64,000 nucleotides of DNA from Streptomyces albus subsp. albus (GTDB lineage: Bacteria > Actinomycetota > Actinomycetes > Streptomycetales > Streptomycetaceae): contig NZ_JOID01000033.1 in the NCBI RefSeq assembly GCF_000719865.1, forward strand, positions 1 to 64,000, in the 5' to 3' direction. Below, one piece after another: positions 15,839-23,754 of the stretch. A program made the position numbers and the translations under genes. Numbering within the stretch: the first letter of the stretch is position 1; every line of letters begins with the position of its first letter. The notes under the pieces were generated by a model. That model saw only the letters and a list, made by a program, of their open reading frames with translations. It had not been told where the DNA came from and made no database searches.

Positions 15839-16630
15839 TCAGCCCTCCCGCCGGCGGGCCCCGCGGCCGCCCACGCGGTCCAGGACGCGCTGCGCCCGCG
15901 AACCGACGCCCCAGGCGGTGACCCGCCACAGCGCCTCGACGAAGATGTCGCGGCTCATCTTGCTGTCGCCGATCTCCCGCTCGACGAAGGTGATGGGCAC
16001 CTCGACGACGTGGAAGCCGGCCTTCACCGCCCGCCAGGCCAGGTCGACCTGGAAGCAGTAGCCCTGCGAGGCCACGTCGTCCATGCCGAGCCCCTTGAGC
16101 GTCTCGGCGCGGAACGCGCGGTAGCCGCCGGTGACGTCGTGCACCGGGACGTCCAGCAGCAGCCGGGAGTAGACGCTGCCGCCGCGCGAGATCAGCTGGC
16201 GGGAGCGGGGCCAGTTGACGATCCGGCCGCCGGCCACCCAGCGGGAGCCGAGCACCAGATCGGCGCCCTTGAGGGCGGTGAGCAGCCGGGGCAGTTCCTC
16301 GGGCTGGTGCGAGCCGTCGGCGTCCATCTCGACCAGGACGCCGTACCCCTGCTCGATCCCCCAGCGGAAGCCGGCGAGATAGGCGGCGCCCAGGCCCTCC
16401 TTGCCCTTCCGGTGCAGCACGTGGACGTGCTCGTCCCCGGCGGCGAGCTCGTCGGCGAGCTTGCCGGTGCCGTCGGGGCTGTTGTCGTCGGCGACGAGGA
16501 CATGGGCCTCGGGGACGGCGGACCGCACCCGGCTCACGATCGGCTTGATGTTGCCGGCCTCGTTGTAGGTCGGAATGATCACCAGAACCGTGCCGAGCGG
16601 GCCGTATCGCCGCTGTCCGCCGTCTGCCAC
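15839..16630 (-). CDS. ppm: polyprenol monophosphomannose synthase
   Basis: A 263-residue GT2 glycosyltransferase that makes polyprenyl-phosphate-mannose from GDP-mannose on the cytoplasmic face of the membrane. Streptomyces uses this donor for protein O-mannosylation. Visible motifs are VIIPTYNEAGNI, ADDNSPDGTG, VEMDADGSHQPEELP (the DxD metal site), and PITFVERXXGXSKMS near the end. Start is GTG 16630, with GGAGGGG a few bases upstream, only 2 bases after the lnt stop, so the two are one operon. In mycobacteria the corresponding Lnt and Ppm domains are one fused protein; here they are separate. Confidence 0.93.
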   Translation of the reverse strand: MADGGQRRYGPLGTVLVIIPTYNEAGNIKPIVSRVRSAVPEAHVLVADDNSPDGTGKLADELAAGDEHVHVLHRKGKEGLGAAYLAGFRWGIEQGYGVLVEMDADGSHQPEELPRLLTALKGADLVLGSRWVAGGRIVNWPRSRQLISRGGSVYSRLLLDVPVHDVTGGYRAFRAETLKGLGMDDVASQGYCFQVDLAWRAVKAGFHVVEVPITFVEREIGDSKMSRDIFVEALWRVTAWGVGSRAQRVLDRVGGRGARRREG

Positions 16631-16632
16631 TG

Positions 16633-18672
16633 CTATCCCCTCCGGTCCGTACGTCCCCGCCGGCCGAGCGCGATCGCGGCGGCGCAGGACAGGAGGCCCA
16701 CGATAGCGAGCACCCATTCGGGCGCCGCTCCCATCCGGTCGGCGACGGTCGTGTCGTCGCGCAGCGGCAGGTCCGCGGTGATCACGTCACGCGTGAACTC
16801 CTCGGTGCGCTGGTCGATCACACCGTCCGGCCGCACCACGGCACTGATGCCGCTGGTGGCGGCGGTGACGACGGCGCGGCCGTGCTCGACGGCGCGCAGC
16901 CGGGACATCACGAGCTGCTGCTCGGGCTGCCCGGTGCGGCCGTAGGTGGCGTTGTTGGTCTGGATGACGAGCGCGCGGGCCCCGGCGTTGACCGTGTCGC
17001 GGACGATCTCGTCATACGCGACCTCGAAGCAGATGACATCGCCGAGCCGCGCCGGGCCGGTCTGCAGGACGCCGGTGGTCTCGCCGGGGTAGAAGTCGCG
17101 CGGCACCCGCTGGAGCCGGGTGATGACCTTGCTGAGCTGGTCGCGGAAGGGCACGTACTCGCCGAACGGCACCGGGTGCTGCTTGGTGTACGAGGCGCCG
17201 GGGCCGCTCTGCGGATCCCAGACGATGCCCTGGTTCTCGACGTAGCCCTCCTTGGTCGGGTGGTCGACGAGGGCGCCGACGAGGATGGGCACGCCGACGG
17301 CGCGGGCCGCCTCGTCCATCCGGGCACCCGCCTCCGGGTAGCGGAAGGGGTCGAGATCGGAGGCGTTCTCCGGCCAGATGACGAGGTCGGGGCGCTCCTC
17401 CCGGCCGGCCTCGACATCCCGGGCCAGGTCGAGGGTGGCTTCGACGTGATTGTTGAGGATCAGCATGGGGCGGCCCAGGAAGTCCATGCCGGGCTGCTGG
17501 ACGTTCCCCTGGACGACGGCGATCCGGGCGGTGTCGTCGGGCTCGGTGGGCACCGGCACCGCGTAGCCGGCCAGCGCCGCGGCGAGGGCCAGCGCGGCGG
17601 GCGGGACGGCCCGCGGGAGCCCGGTCCGGCCGGCCGGGCGGACTCGGCGGCCCGAAGGGCCGGTGCGCGGATCCGGCCGCGCACCTGCCGTGCTGTCCGG
17701 ACCGTCCTGGTTCTCCGTGCCGACCGTGCCCTCCGGGCCGTCCTGGCTCTCCGAACCGGCCGCGCCGTCCCGGCTCTCCGCGCCGGTCTCGTCCGGACGG
17801 GCGCGCGGCCCGGTCCGCAGCCCGCGCGCGAGCGCCAGGGCGGCCGAGCCGAGCAGGGCGCCGCTCAGGGCGACGGCGAAGGTGACGAGCACCGCGCCGC
17901 CGAGCGCGGCCAGCGGCAGATAGGGCGAGCCGGTGACGCCGAACGCGAGCCGTCCCCAGGGAAAACCGCCGAACGGCAGCCGGTCCCGCGCCCACTCCTC
18001 GGCGACCCACAGGCAGGCCGCCCACAGCGGCCACCACGGCAGCCGGGAAGTCAGCGCGAGCCCCGCTCCGAGCGCGCTCAGGAACAGCGCCTCGATGACA
18101 GAGAGCCCGAACACGGCGTCGTAGCCGATCACATGGAGCCAGCGCAGCAGCAGGAAGAAGAAGGGCAGTCCGAAGGCGAACCCGGTCCAGGCCCCCTGGC
18201 GCGCGGTGCGGCCACGCGTCAGCAGACCCAGCGCGGCGACGGCGAGCAGGGCGAGGGGCCACAGGTCGTACGGCGGGAAGGCGAGGGCCAGTCCGAGCCC
18301 GCTCACGGCGGCGAGCGCGCTCCGGGGCGCCTCGCGCCGCACCAGCCGCCCCGCCCGGCGCAGCCGCCCCGCCCTGGCCGGAGCGGCGGCGTCTCCGCCG
18401 TCCGCGGCGGCGCTCCCGGCGCCCGTCCGGCCCGGCTCCGCACCGGACGCGGGGCCGCTCTCCGCGACGGCCGGGGCGGACCCGGCCCCGGACGGCGCAC
18501 CGGCCCCGGCGGCCTGCCCCGCGGTCTCCGCTTCCGACGCCGCACCGGGCTCCGGCGCCGGCCCCGCACCGGGCCGGCGCCCGGCGCCGGCCCGGCCGGA
18601 ATCCGCCGCGCCCTCGGCGGGCGGGCGGTCCCCGGAGGGGCGGTCCGTGTCTGTGGCGGGGCCCGAATGCAC
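16633..18672 (-). CDS. lnt: apolipoprotein N-acyltransferase
   Basis: Lnt transfers an acyl chain to the N-terminal cysteine of lipoproteins. The 679-residue protein begins with about 115 disordered residues rich in Ala, Gly, Pro and Glu. A multi-helix membrane part and a nitrilase-like catalytic domain follow. The expected Glu-Lys-Cys set is present: Glu in VIWPENASDLDP, Lys in SYTKQHPVPFGEYVPF and Cys in DVICFEVAYDE. A second hydrophilic insert (with ESQDGPEG and ENQDGPDS repeats) splits the last helices from the catalytic domain. I chose GTG 18672, which has GGAAGG about 9 bases before it; the frame stays open further upstream without coding character. Confidence 0.9.
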   Translation of the reverse strand: MHSGPATDTDRPSGDRPPAEGAADSGRAGAGRRPGAGPAPEPGAASEAETAGQAAGAGAPSGAGSAPAVAESGPASGAEPGRTGAGSAAADGGDAAAPARAGRLRRAGRLVRREAPRSALAAVSGLGLALAFPPYDLWPLALLAVAALGLLTRGRTARQGAWTGFAFGLPFFFLLLRWLHVIGYDAVFGLSVIEALFLSALGAGLALTSRLPWWPLWAACLWVAEEWARDRLPFGGFPWGRLAFGVTGSPYLPLAALGGAVLVTFAVALSGALLGSAALALARGLRTGPRARPDETGAESRDGAAGSESQDGPEGTVGTENQDGPDSTAGARPDPRTGPSGRRVRPAGRTGLPRAVPPAALALAAALAGYAVPVPTEPDDTARIAVVQGNVQQPGMDFLGRPMLILNNHVEATLDLARDVEAGREERPDLVIWPENASDLDPFRYPEAGARMDEAARAVGVPILVGALVDHPTKEGYVENQGIVWDPQSGPGASYTKQHPVPFGEYVPFRDQLSKVITRLQRVPRDFYPGETTGVLQTGPARLGDVICFEVAYDEIVRDTVNAGARALVIQTNNATYGRTGQPEQQLVMSRLRAVEHGRAVVTAATSGISAVVRPDGVIDQRTEEFTRDVITADLPLRDDTTVADRMGAAPEWVLAIVGLLSCAAAIALGRRGRTDRRG

Positions 18673-19630
18673 GGTGGCGTGCCTTCCTGCAGGTCGTGCG
18701 GTGATGAGGTGACGGTACCCCGCCGTCCCCCGAAAGGCGGAGTCCTGCGGGTTCTTCCCGGCCGGGTCCGGGGCCCGCGGGCATCGCGCGGGCCGGCGCC
18801 CGTGATGTGCGCGGGGAGGTGGACGGGGGTGCGGAGCCGCGAGGCGCCCGGATCCCGGCCGGAGGGCGCGGGACCCCCTGACGGCCCGGCCGGCACCACG
18901 AAAGCGCGGATCCACGGCCGGGGCCGAGGGGCTGACGAGCGTCCGGACCACGGCACCACGGCACGGAACCGCAAGACCACGGCGGCCGGCCGGGCGGGGA
19001 GCCGCCAGGCCACCGGGGCGGGGAGCCTCGAAAGGGCCGGGGCGGGACCGCGGAGCCGAGTGCCGCCAGGCCCCGTTGCGTGAGGGGCGCGGGGCGGCGG
19101 AGCCGTGGGGCGGCGGTGCCCGGACGGGCTGTGGGAGAGCAAGCGCCTCGCGGACCCATGGGCGGAGAGCCGGGACGGATCCGGCCGCCGGAACGGCGGG
19201 GCCCCAGCGGGAGGCGCTACGGCGGGGCCCGGTGCCCTTCGGGCCGACCCGGGACCCGCTGGCTGCGGGCCGACCGAAGCCGTTGTCTACTGAGCGTCCG
19301 GGCCCCACCCGGGTCGCACCTGCCGACCGGCCGGAATCCTCCCCCGTCCCCGTGGCGCGGTGGCTGGACCTGGCTCCCAGTGGCGGCACACCGTGCCGGT
19401 GCACCACCCGTGGCCCAGCGGCGCTCGACGACTGCGCGGAGATTCCCCGGTCGGACGTCCTGTGGTGGACGCGGCCGAACCTACCGGCCGCCGACCGCTT
19501 GCTGTCAACACTCGTCCGACTTGCGTCGTTATGACAACCCAGCAGGTCAGCGGGGAAGATCCGCAGGTAGTGGCGGAAAGACCGGCCCGGGCCGCCTCGC
19601 CGCGCGGCACCCGGACGGCACCCCGGCACA
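18673..19630. other. 958-bp gap upstream of lnt
   Basis: Long frames are open here on both strands, but none has a ribosome binding site, domain or sensible composition; they look like GC-driven open frames. The only AT-richer island is around 19500-19540, which holds a candidate minus-strand promoter. The remaining sequence is GC-rich, with small repeats such as CACCACGG near 18950. Confidence 0.5.
19478..19508 (-). promoter_or_regulatory. possible promoter for the lnt-ppm transcript
   Basis: Read on the minus strand, TTGACA (19503-19508) and TAGGTT (19478-19483) stand 19 bases apart. The boxes are good but the spacing is long. It would leave a leader of about 800 bases before lnt. Confidence 0.3.
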
Positions 19631-21292
19631 TCACTCGTTCGGGCGGGTGTAGACCGTACGCCCGCCCACGACCGTCCGCAGGCACACCGGCAGCGGTCCG
19701 CCGGGCAGGAGTTCGGGCAGGCCGGGGGTGCCGGAGCGGGGGTCGGTGGACCAGGCCGCCACGCGCTCGTCCGGGGTCTGGACGACGAGTTCGCCGCTCT
19801 CCCACACCGCGTAGTCGGCGGGCGCCCCGGGGACCAGGACTCCGGCGTCGTCGCGTCCGGCCGCCCGCCAGCCGCCCCGGGTGTGGGCGGTGAAGGCCCC
19901 GCGCACGGTGATGCGGTGCCCGGGAGTGCGGTGGAAGGCGGCGGCCCGCACGGTGCCCCACGGATCGAACGGGGTGACGGGGCTGTCGGAGCCGAACGCG
20001 AGCGGCACCCCGGCGCGCAGCAGCGCGGCGTACGGGTTGAGGGTCCGGGCCCGTCCGGCGCCGAGCCGCCGCGCGTACATGCCGTCCTCGCCGCCCCAGG
20101 CGGCGTCGAACGCGGGCTGCACGGAGGCGGTGAGGGCCAGTTCGGCGAAGGCGGCGATCGTCTCTGGGGTGAGCATCTCGGCGTGCTCGACGCGGTGCCG
20201 TGCGGCCCGCACCCGGTCGAGCCCGAGTTTCGCGGCGGCGGCCCGCATCCCCGCGACGACGGTGCTCAGCGCGGCGTCGCCGATGGCGTGGAAGCCGGCC
20301 TGGAGTCCGGCCTCGGTACAGGCCGTGACATGGGCGGCGACCTCGGCCTCGGTGAGGTGGGCGGCACCCGTGTGCGGGGCGTCGGCGTACGGCTCGTGGA
20401 GGTGCGCGGTGTGGGAGCCGAGGGAGCCGTCGACGAAGAGGTCACCGGCCGCGCCGGCGGCCCCCAGGCTCCGGATCCTCTCGGCTCCCTTCGCGTTCGC
20501 GACGGGTTCGGCCCAGTAGCCGACGACGCGCGGGCCGGGCTCGGCGGCGGCGAGGCCGAGCAGCGCGGTGAAGTCGTCCTCGCCGGAGATGTCGGGCCCG
20601 GCGCACTCGTGGAGCGAGCCGATGCCCCGGGAGGCGGCGTGGGCGCGGGCGGCGCGCTGGGCGTCGGCGCGGGAGCCGGGGGTGACGGCGGCGAGGGCGG
20701 CGCGCCGCACCGCGTGGTGCGCGTCCTCGGTGAGCGGCGCGTCGTCCCGGAAGCCGGCGAGGCCGGTGACGCCGGGGACCCGGTCGAGCAGGGCGCCGGT
20801 GACGACGGCCGAGTGGGCGTCCACGCGGCTGAGGTAGAGCGGCCGGCCACCGGTCGCCGCCTCGAGTTCCGTACGGGACGGGGGCCGGCCCTCGGGCCAG
20901 GCGGCGGCGTCCCAGCCGTGGCCGAGCAGGACCCGGTCGCCGGGGCGGGCGGCGGCGTGGGCGCGCACGAGGTCGAGCGCCTCGGTGAGGCCGCGGGCGC
21001 CGGAGAGGTCGAGCCCGGTCAGGGCGAGCCCGGTGGCGGTGAGGTGGACGTGGGCGTCGGTGAAGGCCGGGGTGACGAGGGCCCCGTCGAGCCGGACGAC
21101 CTCGTCGACGCCGTCGGCGAAGGCGTCCGCCGCCCCCTCGGAGCCGACCCAGGCGACCCGGCCGCGCTCGACGACCATCGCGGTCGCGAACGGATCGGCG
21201 GGGCTGTGGACCGTCCCTCCGCGCAGCAGCACGGTGCGGTCGTCGTCGGCCCGGCCGGCTCGGCCGGCCTGGAGGGGGGAGCGGTCGTTCAC
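19631..21292 (-). CDS. YtcJ-like metal-dependent amidohydrolase
   Basis: A 553-residue amidohydrolase-superfamily protein of the YtcJ/NfdA type. The metal site DAHVHL lies after about residue 78. Later parts are SLHECAGPD, FVDGSLGSHTA, FHAIGDAA, RVEHAEML and GSDSPVTPFDPW, in the usual order for the family. These cytoplasmic enzymes deformylate or hydrolyse amide-type substrates, and the true substrate here is unknown. Start is ATG 21292. An Lrp/AsnC regulator lies immediately upstream on the same strand, with the start of this gene 84 bases past its stop, so the regulator may control it. Confidence 0.88.
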   Translation of the reverse strand: MNDRSPLQAGRAGRADDDRTVLLRGGTVHSPADPFATAMVVERGRVAWVGSEGAADAFADGVDEVVRLDGALVTPAFTDAHVHLTATGLALTGLDLSGARGLTEALDLVRAHAAARPGDRVLLGHGWDAAAWPEGRPPSRTELEAATGGRPLYLSRVDAHSAVVTGALLDRVPGVTGLAGFRDDAPLTEDAHHAVRRAALAAVTPGSRADAQRAARAHAASRGIGSLHECAGPDISGEDDFTALLGLAAAEPGPRVVGYWAEPVANAKGAERIRSLGAAGAAGDLFVDGSLGSHTAHLHEPYADAPHTGAAHLTEAEVAAHVTACTEAGLQAGFHAIGDAALSTVVAGMRAAAAKLGLDRVRAARHRVEHAEMLTPETIAAFAELALTASVQPAFDAAWGGEDGMYARRLGAGRARTLNPYAALLRAGVPLAFGSDSPVTPFDPWGTVRAAAFHRTPGHRITVRGAFTAHTRGGWRAAGRDDAGVLVPGAPADYAVWESGELVVQTPDERVAAWSTDPRSGTPGLPELLPGGPLPVCLRTVVGGRTVYTRPNE

Positions 21293-21376
21293 TGGGGCTG
21301 CCTCACCGGATGGTCGCGTCGGGGCGGAATCGGCTCCCAGTGTCGCCCCACGGCGGCGCCCGGCGCGCCCCGGGGG

Positions 21377-21817
21377 TCAGATCCGGGGCGGGCGCGCCTC
21401 GTACGGAGTGGAGAGGACGACGGTGGTGCGGGTGGACACCCCGGCCAGCGAGCGGATCCTGCTGAGCAGGTGCTCGAGTTCCAGGGGGGTCGCGACCCGG
21501 ACCTTGAGGATGTAGTTCTCGTCCCCCGCCACACTGTGGCAGGCCTCCAGCTCCGGTACGCCCGCGAGCCGGTCGGCGATGTCGTCGGGCGCGCTGGGGT
21601 CGAAGGGCTTCACGGAGATGAACGCGGTGAGCGGCAGCCCGACGGCCTCGGGGTCGACGACCGCCGTGTAGCCGCGGATCACCCCCCGCTGCTCCAGCCG
21701 GCGGACGCGCTGGTGCACCGCCGAGGTGGACAGGCCGGTGGCCTTGCCCAGGTCGGTGTAGCTCATGCGCCCGTCCTTGACGAGCAGTTCCACGATCTGC
21801 CGGTCCAGTTCCTCCAC
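21377..21817 (-). CDS. Lrp/AsnC-family regulator
   Basis: The protein has 146 residues. An N-terminal winged helix-turn-helix (VEELDRQIVELLVKDGR, then LGKATGLSTSAVHQRVRRL) is joined to an AsnC/RAM ligand domain with the signatures ACHSVAGDENYILKVR and TTVVLSTPYE. Members bind amino acids and regulate amino-acid genes as octamers. The start at GTG 21817 has no clear Shine-Dalgarno sequence. A TAGGTT box ends 8 bases upstream, so the mRNA may be leaderless; this is inference. Confidence 0.92.
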   Translation of the reverse strand: MEELDRQIVELLVKDGRMSYTDLGKATGLSTSAVHQRVRRLEQRGVIRGYTAVVDPEAVGLPLTAFISVKPFDPSAPDDIADRLAGVPELEACHSVAGDENYILKVRVATPLELEHLLSRIRSLAGVSTRTTVVLSTPYEARPPRI

Positions 21818-22294
21818 AGCGCTAGAACCTACAGCGTCACCGCCCCCGCGAGACACACGGCTTTCGGGCACGCGTGCGGTGGCAGCCGCGCGGCCCGGGC
21901 CGCCGCACGCCCGCGCTCGGCGGCACGATGCCCGGCCACGGCGCCGGCTCCGCTGCCGGGAAGGTTCACCGGCCCCGGTTCGGGCCTCCCGGCATACGGG
22001 AGGCGGCGCGGCGTCCCGGACTCCCGTACGCCGCGGCCCGGAAAGGCGGGCGGGCCGGCGCCCCGGCGTGCGCCCGTGGTGTTCCCGTCCGCGTTCGGCA
22101 ACCCCGACTCCCGCTGTGCGCAGGGGCGTTGCGCCGCAGGTCAGCCACCCGCGCCCGCCCCGTGTGACGAAGACCACACCATTGGTGCCGGGTCCGCGGA
22201 AGTGCCGCGATTACCCGTGCCGGGGCGCGGGAAAAGTCTGCTGTGGTCGAGGCCACAGTGCCTCACCGTCCCATCGAGGGGGAGAGACGAACAT
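21818..22294. other. 477-bp divergent gap
   Basis: The gap separates the Lrp gene from the divergent acidic zinc-ribbon-like gene. No gene is visible. A perfect hairpin, CTGTGG (22241-22246) / CCACAG (22253-22258), lies about 36 bases before the start of the right-hand gene and may be in its leader or be an operator. Confidence 0.4.
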
Positions 22295-22729
22295 ATGCGC
22301 AGCCTGAAGCGCCCTGGTCGCGGCAACCGCGACCGAACCACCGCCGTCGCCGCCGACTTCGAGCCGCAGGACTTCGAAGCGGCCGACGACGGCGACGAGG
22401 ACAGTACCCACGAGACCTACGAGATGTTCCGGGTGACCTGCCCGGACTGTGCGCGGCCCATCGCGCTCCTCGCCGACGAGGAGGTCCTTCCGGAGCACGC
22501 GCTCTGCCCGAGCCCGTGGAATCCCTTCGGTCTCACCGTCTGCCCGGGCACCGGCCGGAACATCACCGAGGCGACCCCGGCCGACGACTCGCTGGACGCC
22601 CAGGAGCAGGACGCCGCACTGCTGCTGACGCTCCCTCAGAGCCTGGACTGGCGGACCCAGCCCTTCTCGCACATCGGCGGACCCGGCTCGCGCCCGTTCC
22701 GCCTGCCCCCGATGCGGCACCGGGCCTGA
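22295..22729 (+). CDS. conserved acidic protein with a zinc-ribbon-like cysteine set
   Basis: A 144-residue cytoplasmic protein. The first 45 residues are acidic (EPQDFEAADDGDEDSTHE), followed by VTCPDCARPIALLADEE and further cysteines (C71, C83) that could form a small metal site. The C-terminal third carries the low-hydrophobicity motif SLDWRTQPFSHIGGPGS. A GGGGGAGA ribosome binding site lies just before ATG 22295. I do not recognise a named family. The balanced composition and the ribosome binding site make it a credible gene, probably conserved in Streptomyces. Confidence 0.75.
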   Translation: MRSLKRPGRGNRDRTTAVAADFEPQDFEAADDGDEDSTHETYEMFRVTCPDCARPIALLADEEVLPEHALCPSPWNPFGLTVCPGTGRNITEATPADDSLDAQEQDAALLLTLPQSLDWRTQPFSHIGGPGSRPFRLPPMRHRA

Positions 22730-23147
22730 CCCTCCGGGCACCGCCCGGGCCATGCGTCCGGACCGTCCGCCCGCACCGTACGCAGCACATACCGCCCGCG
22801 CCGGTCACTCCGGCGCGCGGCAGCCCGATCGCCTCCGCCGTGTCCCCGTACCGTTCCCGCCGGAGCCCCGTGACGCCCGCGCCCCGGTGGACGCGTCGTA
22901 CGCGGGTCTCGGCCGCGGCGTGCGCGCTCCTGTGCGGACACCCGGCGCCGGCGGCGTGGCGAGCCGTGACGAAAGCCGCACCGTCGGGATCGTGAACTCC
23001 CTTGCGGGTACGAGGAATTGACTGCTGTCGGTGCGCGCCCGGCACCATGCGCCCGCCCGACTCCGTCAACCCTTGGCGACGTGTCCGCCCGCCAGTTCGT
23101 CAGTCCTGTGTCGCCCGTTGCGGCGGGCGCCCCGTCACGGCGCCCGC

Positions 23148-23350
23148 CCGGCCGCCGGTATGACGCTCCCCGCCGGCCTGGTGCCGTACGGGTGAGCGTG
23201 GCGCCGATGGTCCGTGCAGGAGCTCGGCCTCGACCCGTGGGACCTTCTCCACCAGGAGGCGCCGAGCGCACCGGGCTGCCGGCCGGGACGGGCCTGGTCC
23301 TCACCCGGCGCGGCGGTGCACCTGCGCCGGGTGCCGCCAACGCGCCCGGC
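23148..23350 (+). pseudogene. decayed fragment of a second yczE-like gene
   Basis: The DNA aligns with the intact yczE gene from about 9259 to 9450. Shared stretches include GCCGGCCTGGTG, TACGGG, GAGCGTGGCG, GATGGTCCG, GAGCTCGGCCTCGACCCGTG and CGAGCGCACCGGGCTG. Translation gives VSVAPMVRA in one frame and then ELGLDPWDLLHQE in another, against VSVALMVRAELGLDPWDVFHQG in the intact protein. At least one base is lost at the VLYG-VSV junction and another shift occurs within the following 20 codons. Only the first third of the gene is recognisable. There is no ribosome binding site, and the rest is erased. Confidence 0.8.
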
Positions 23351-23489
23351 GCAAGGCAACGGTCCTCACCGGAACCGGCTGCCTCATCCGCCCCGGTCCG
23401 GCGGGTGGGCGGAAGCCCACCCCGTCGAAGACCGCCGCCGCGGATGACGCCGGCCGGACGGACGAACGGCGAGGGCTCGGGCCGGCGAG

Positions 23490-23545
23490 GGGAGCCGGGC
23501 GTCGGGTGCCGGGAGCCGGGCGTCGGGTGCCGGGTGCCGGGTGCC
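23490..23545. repeat. 21-bp tandem repeat
   Basis: A 21-base unit (GGGAGCCGGGCGTCGGGTGC plus one C) occurs twice, at 23490-23510 and 23511-23531, followed by two further copies of its last part, GGGTGCC. It lies just past the yczE relic. Confidence 0.75.
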
Positions 23546-23754
23546 GAAAGCGGTACCGGGGAGCAGCCGCGGAAAGCGGCGCGTTCGCGGACCCGCGCGG
23601 CGCGCGACGGCGGCGCGCGCCGCGACACGCGCGCCGACAAGCCGATCAACGCCGTCGACGGGCGGGCCCGCGGCCCCCAGACTGGACGGGTTCCGTACGG
23701 GCCGGGCTCCCCGGTCCGCACCAGCCGCCGCGAACCGAGGAGTTCCTTCCACTC

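Larger units (their letters stand above)
22730..23754. other. 1-kb gap holding a gene relic and small repeats
   Basis: No intact gene is visible between the acidic protein gene and the DhaL-DhaM gene. The stretch holds a decayed yczE copy (about 23148-23350), a 21-bp tandem duplication (23490-23531) followed by two GGGTGCC units, and a GC-rich self-complementary area near 23575-23640. The promoter of the DhaL-DhaM gene must lie in its right end. Confidence 0.6.

Noticed and set aside
18673..19629. possible N-terminal extension of Lnt
   Set aside because: The lnt frame remains open for another 319 codons, but there is a well placed GGAAGG before GTG 18672 and the upstream sequence lacks hydrophobic or domain character.
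19883..22729. 948-codon plus-strand frame ending with the acidic zinc-ribbon-like gene
   Set aside because: Most of it is antisense to the amidohydrolase and Lrp genes. Only the last 144 codons, after the ATG at 22295 with its GGGGGAGA, look like a protein.
23506..23754. upstream extension of the DhaL-DhaM gene to 23506
   Set aside because: The added 83 codons are read from the short-repeat area. They show no DhaL similarity, while ATG 23755 has GAGGAG in place.
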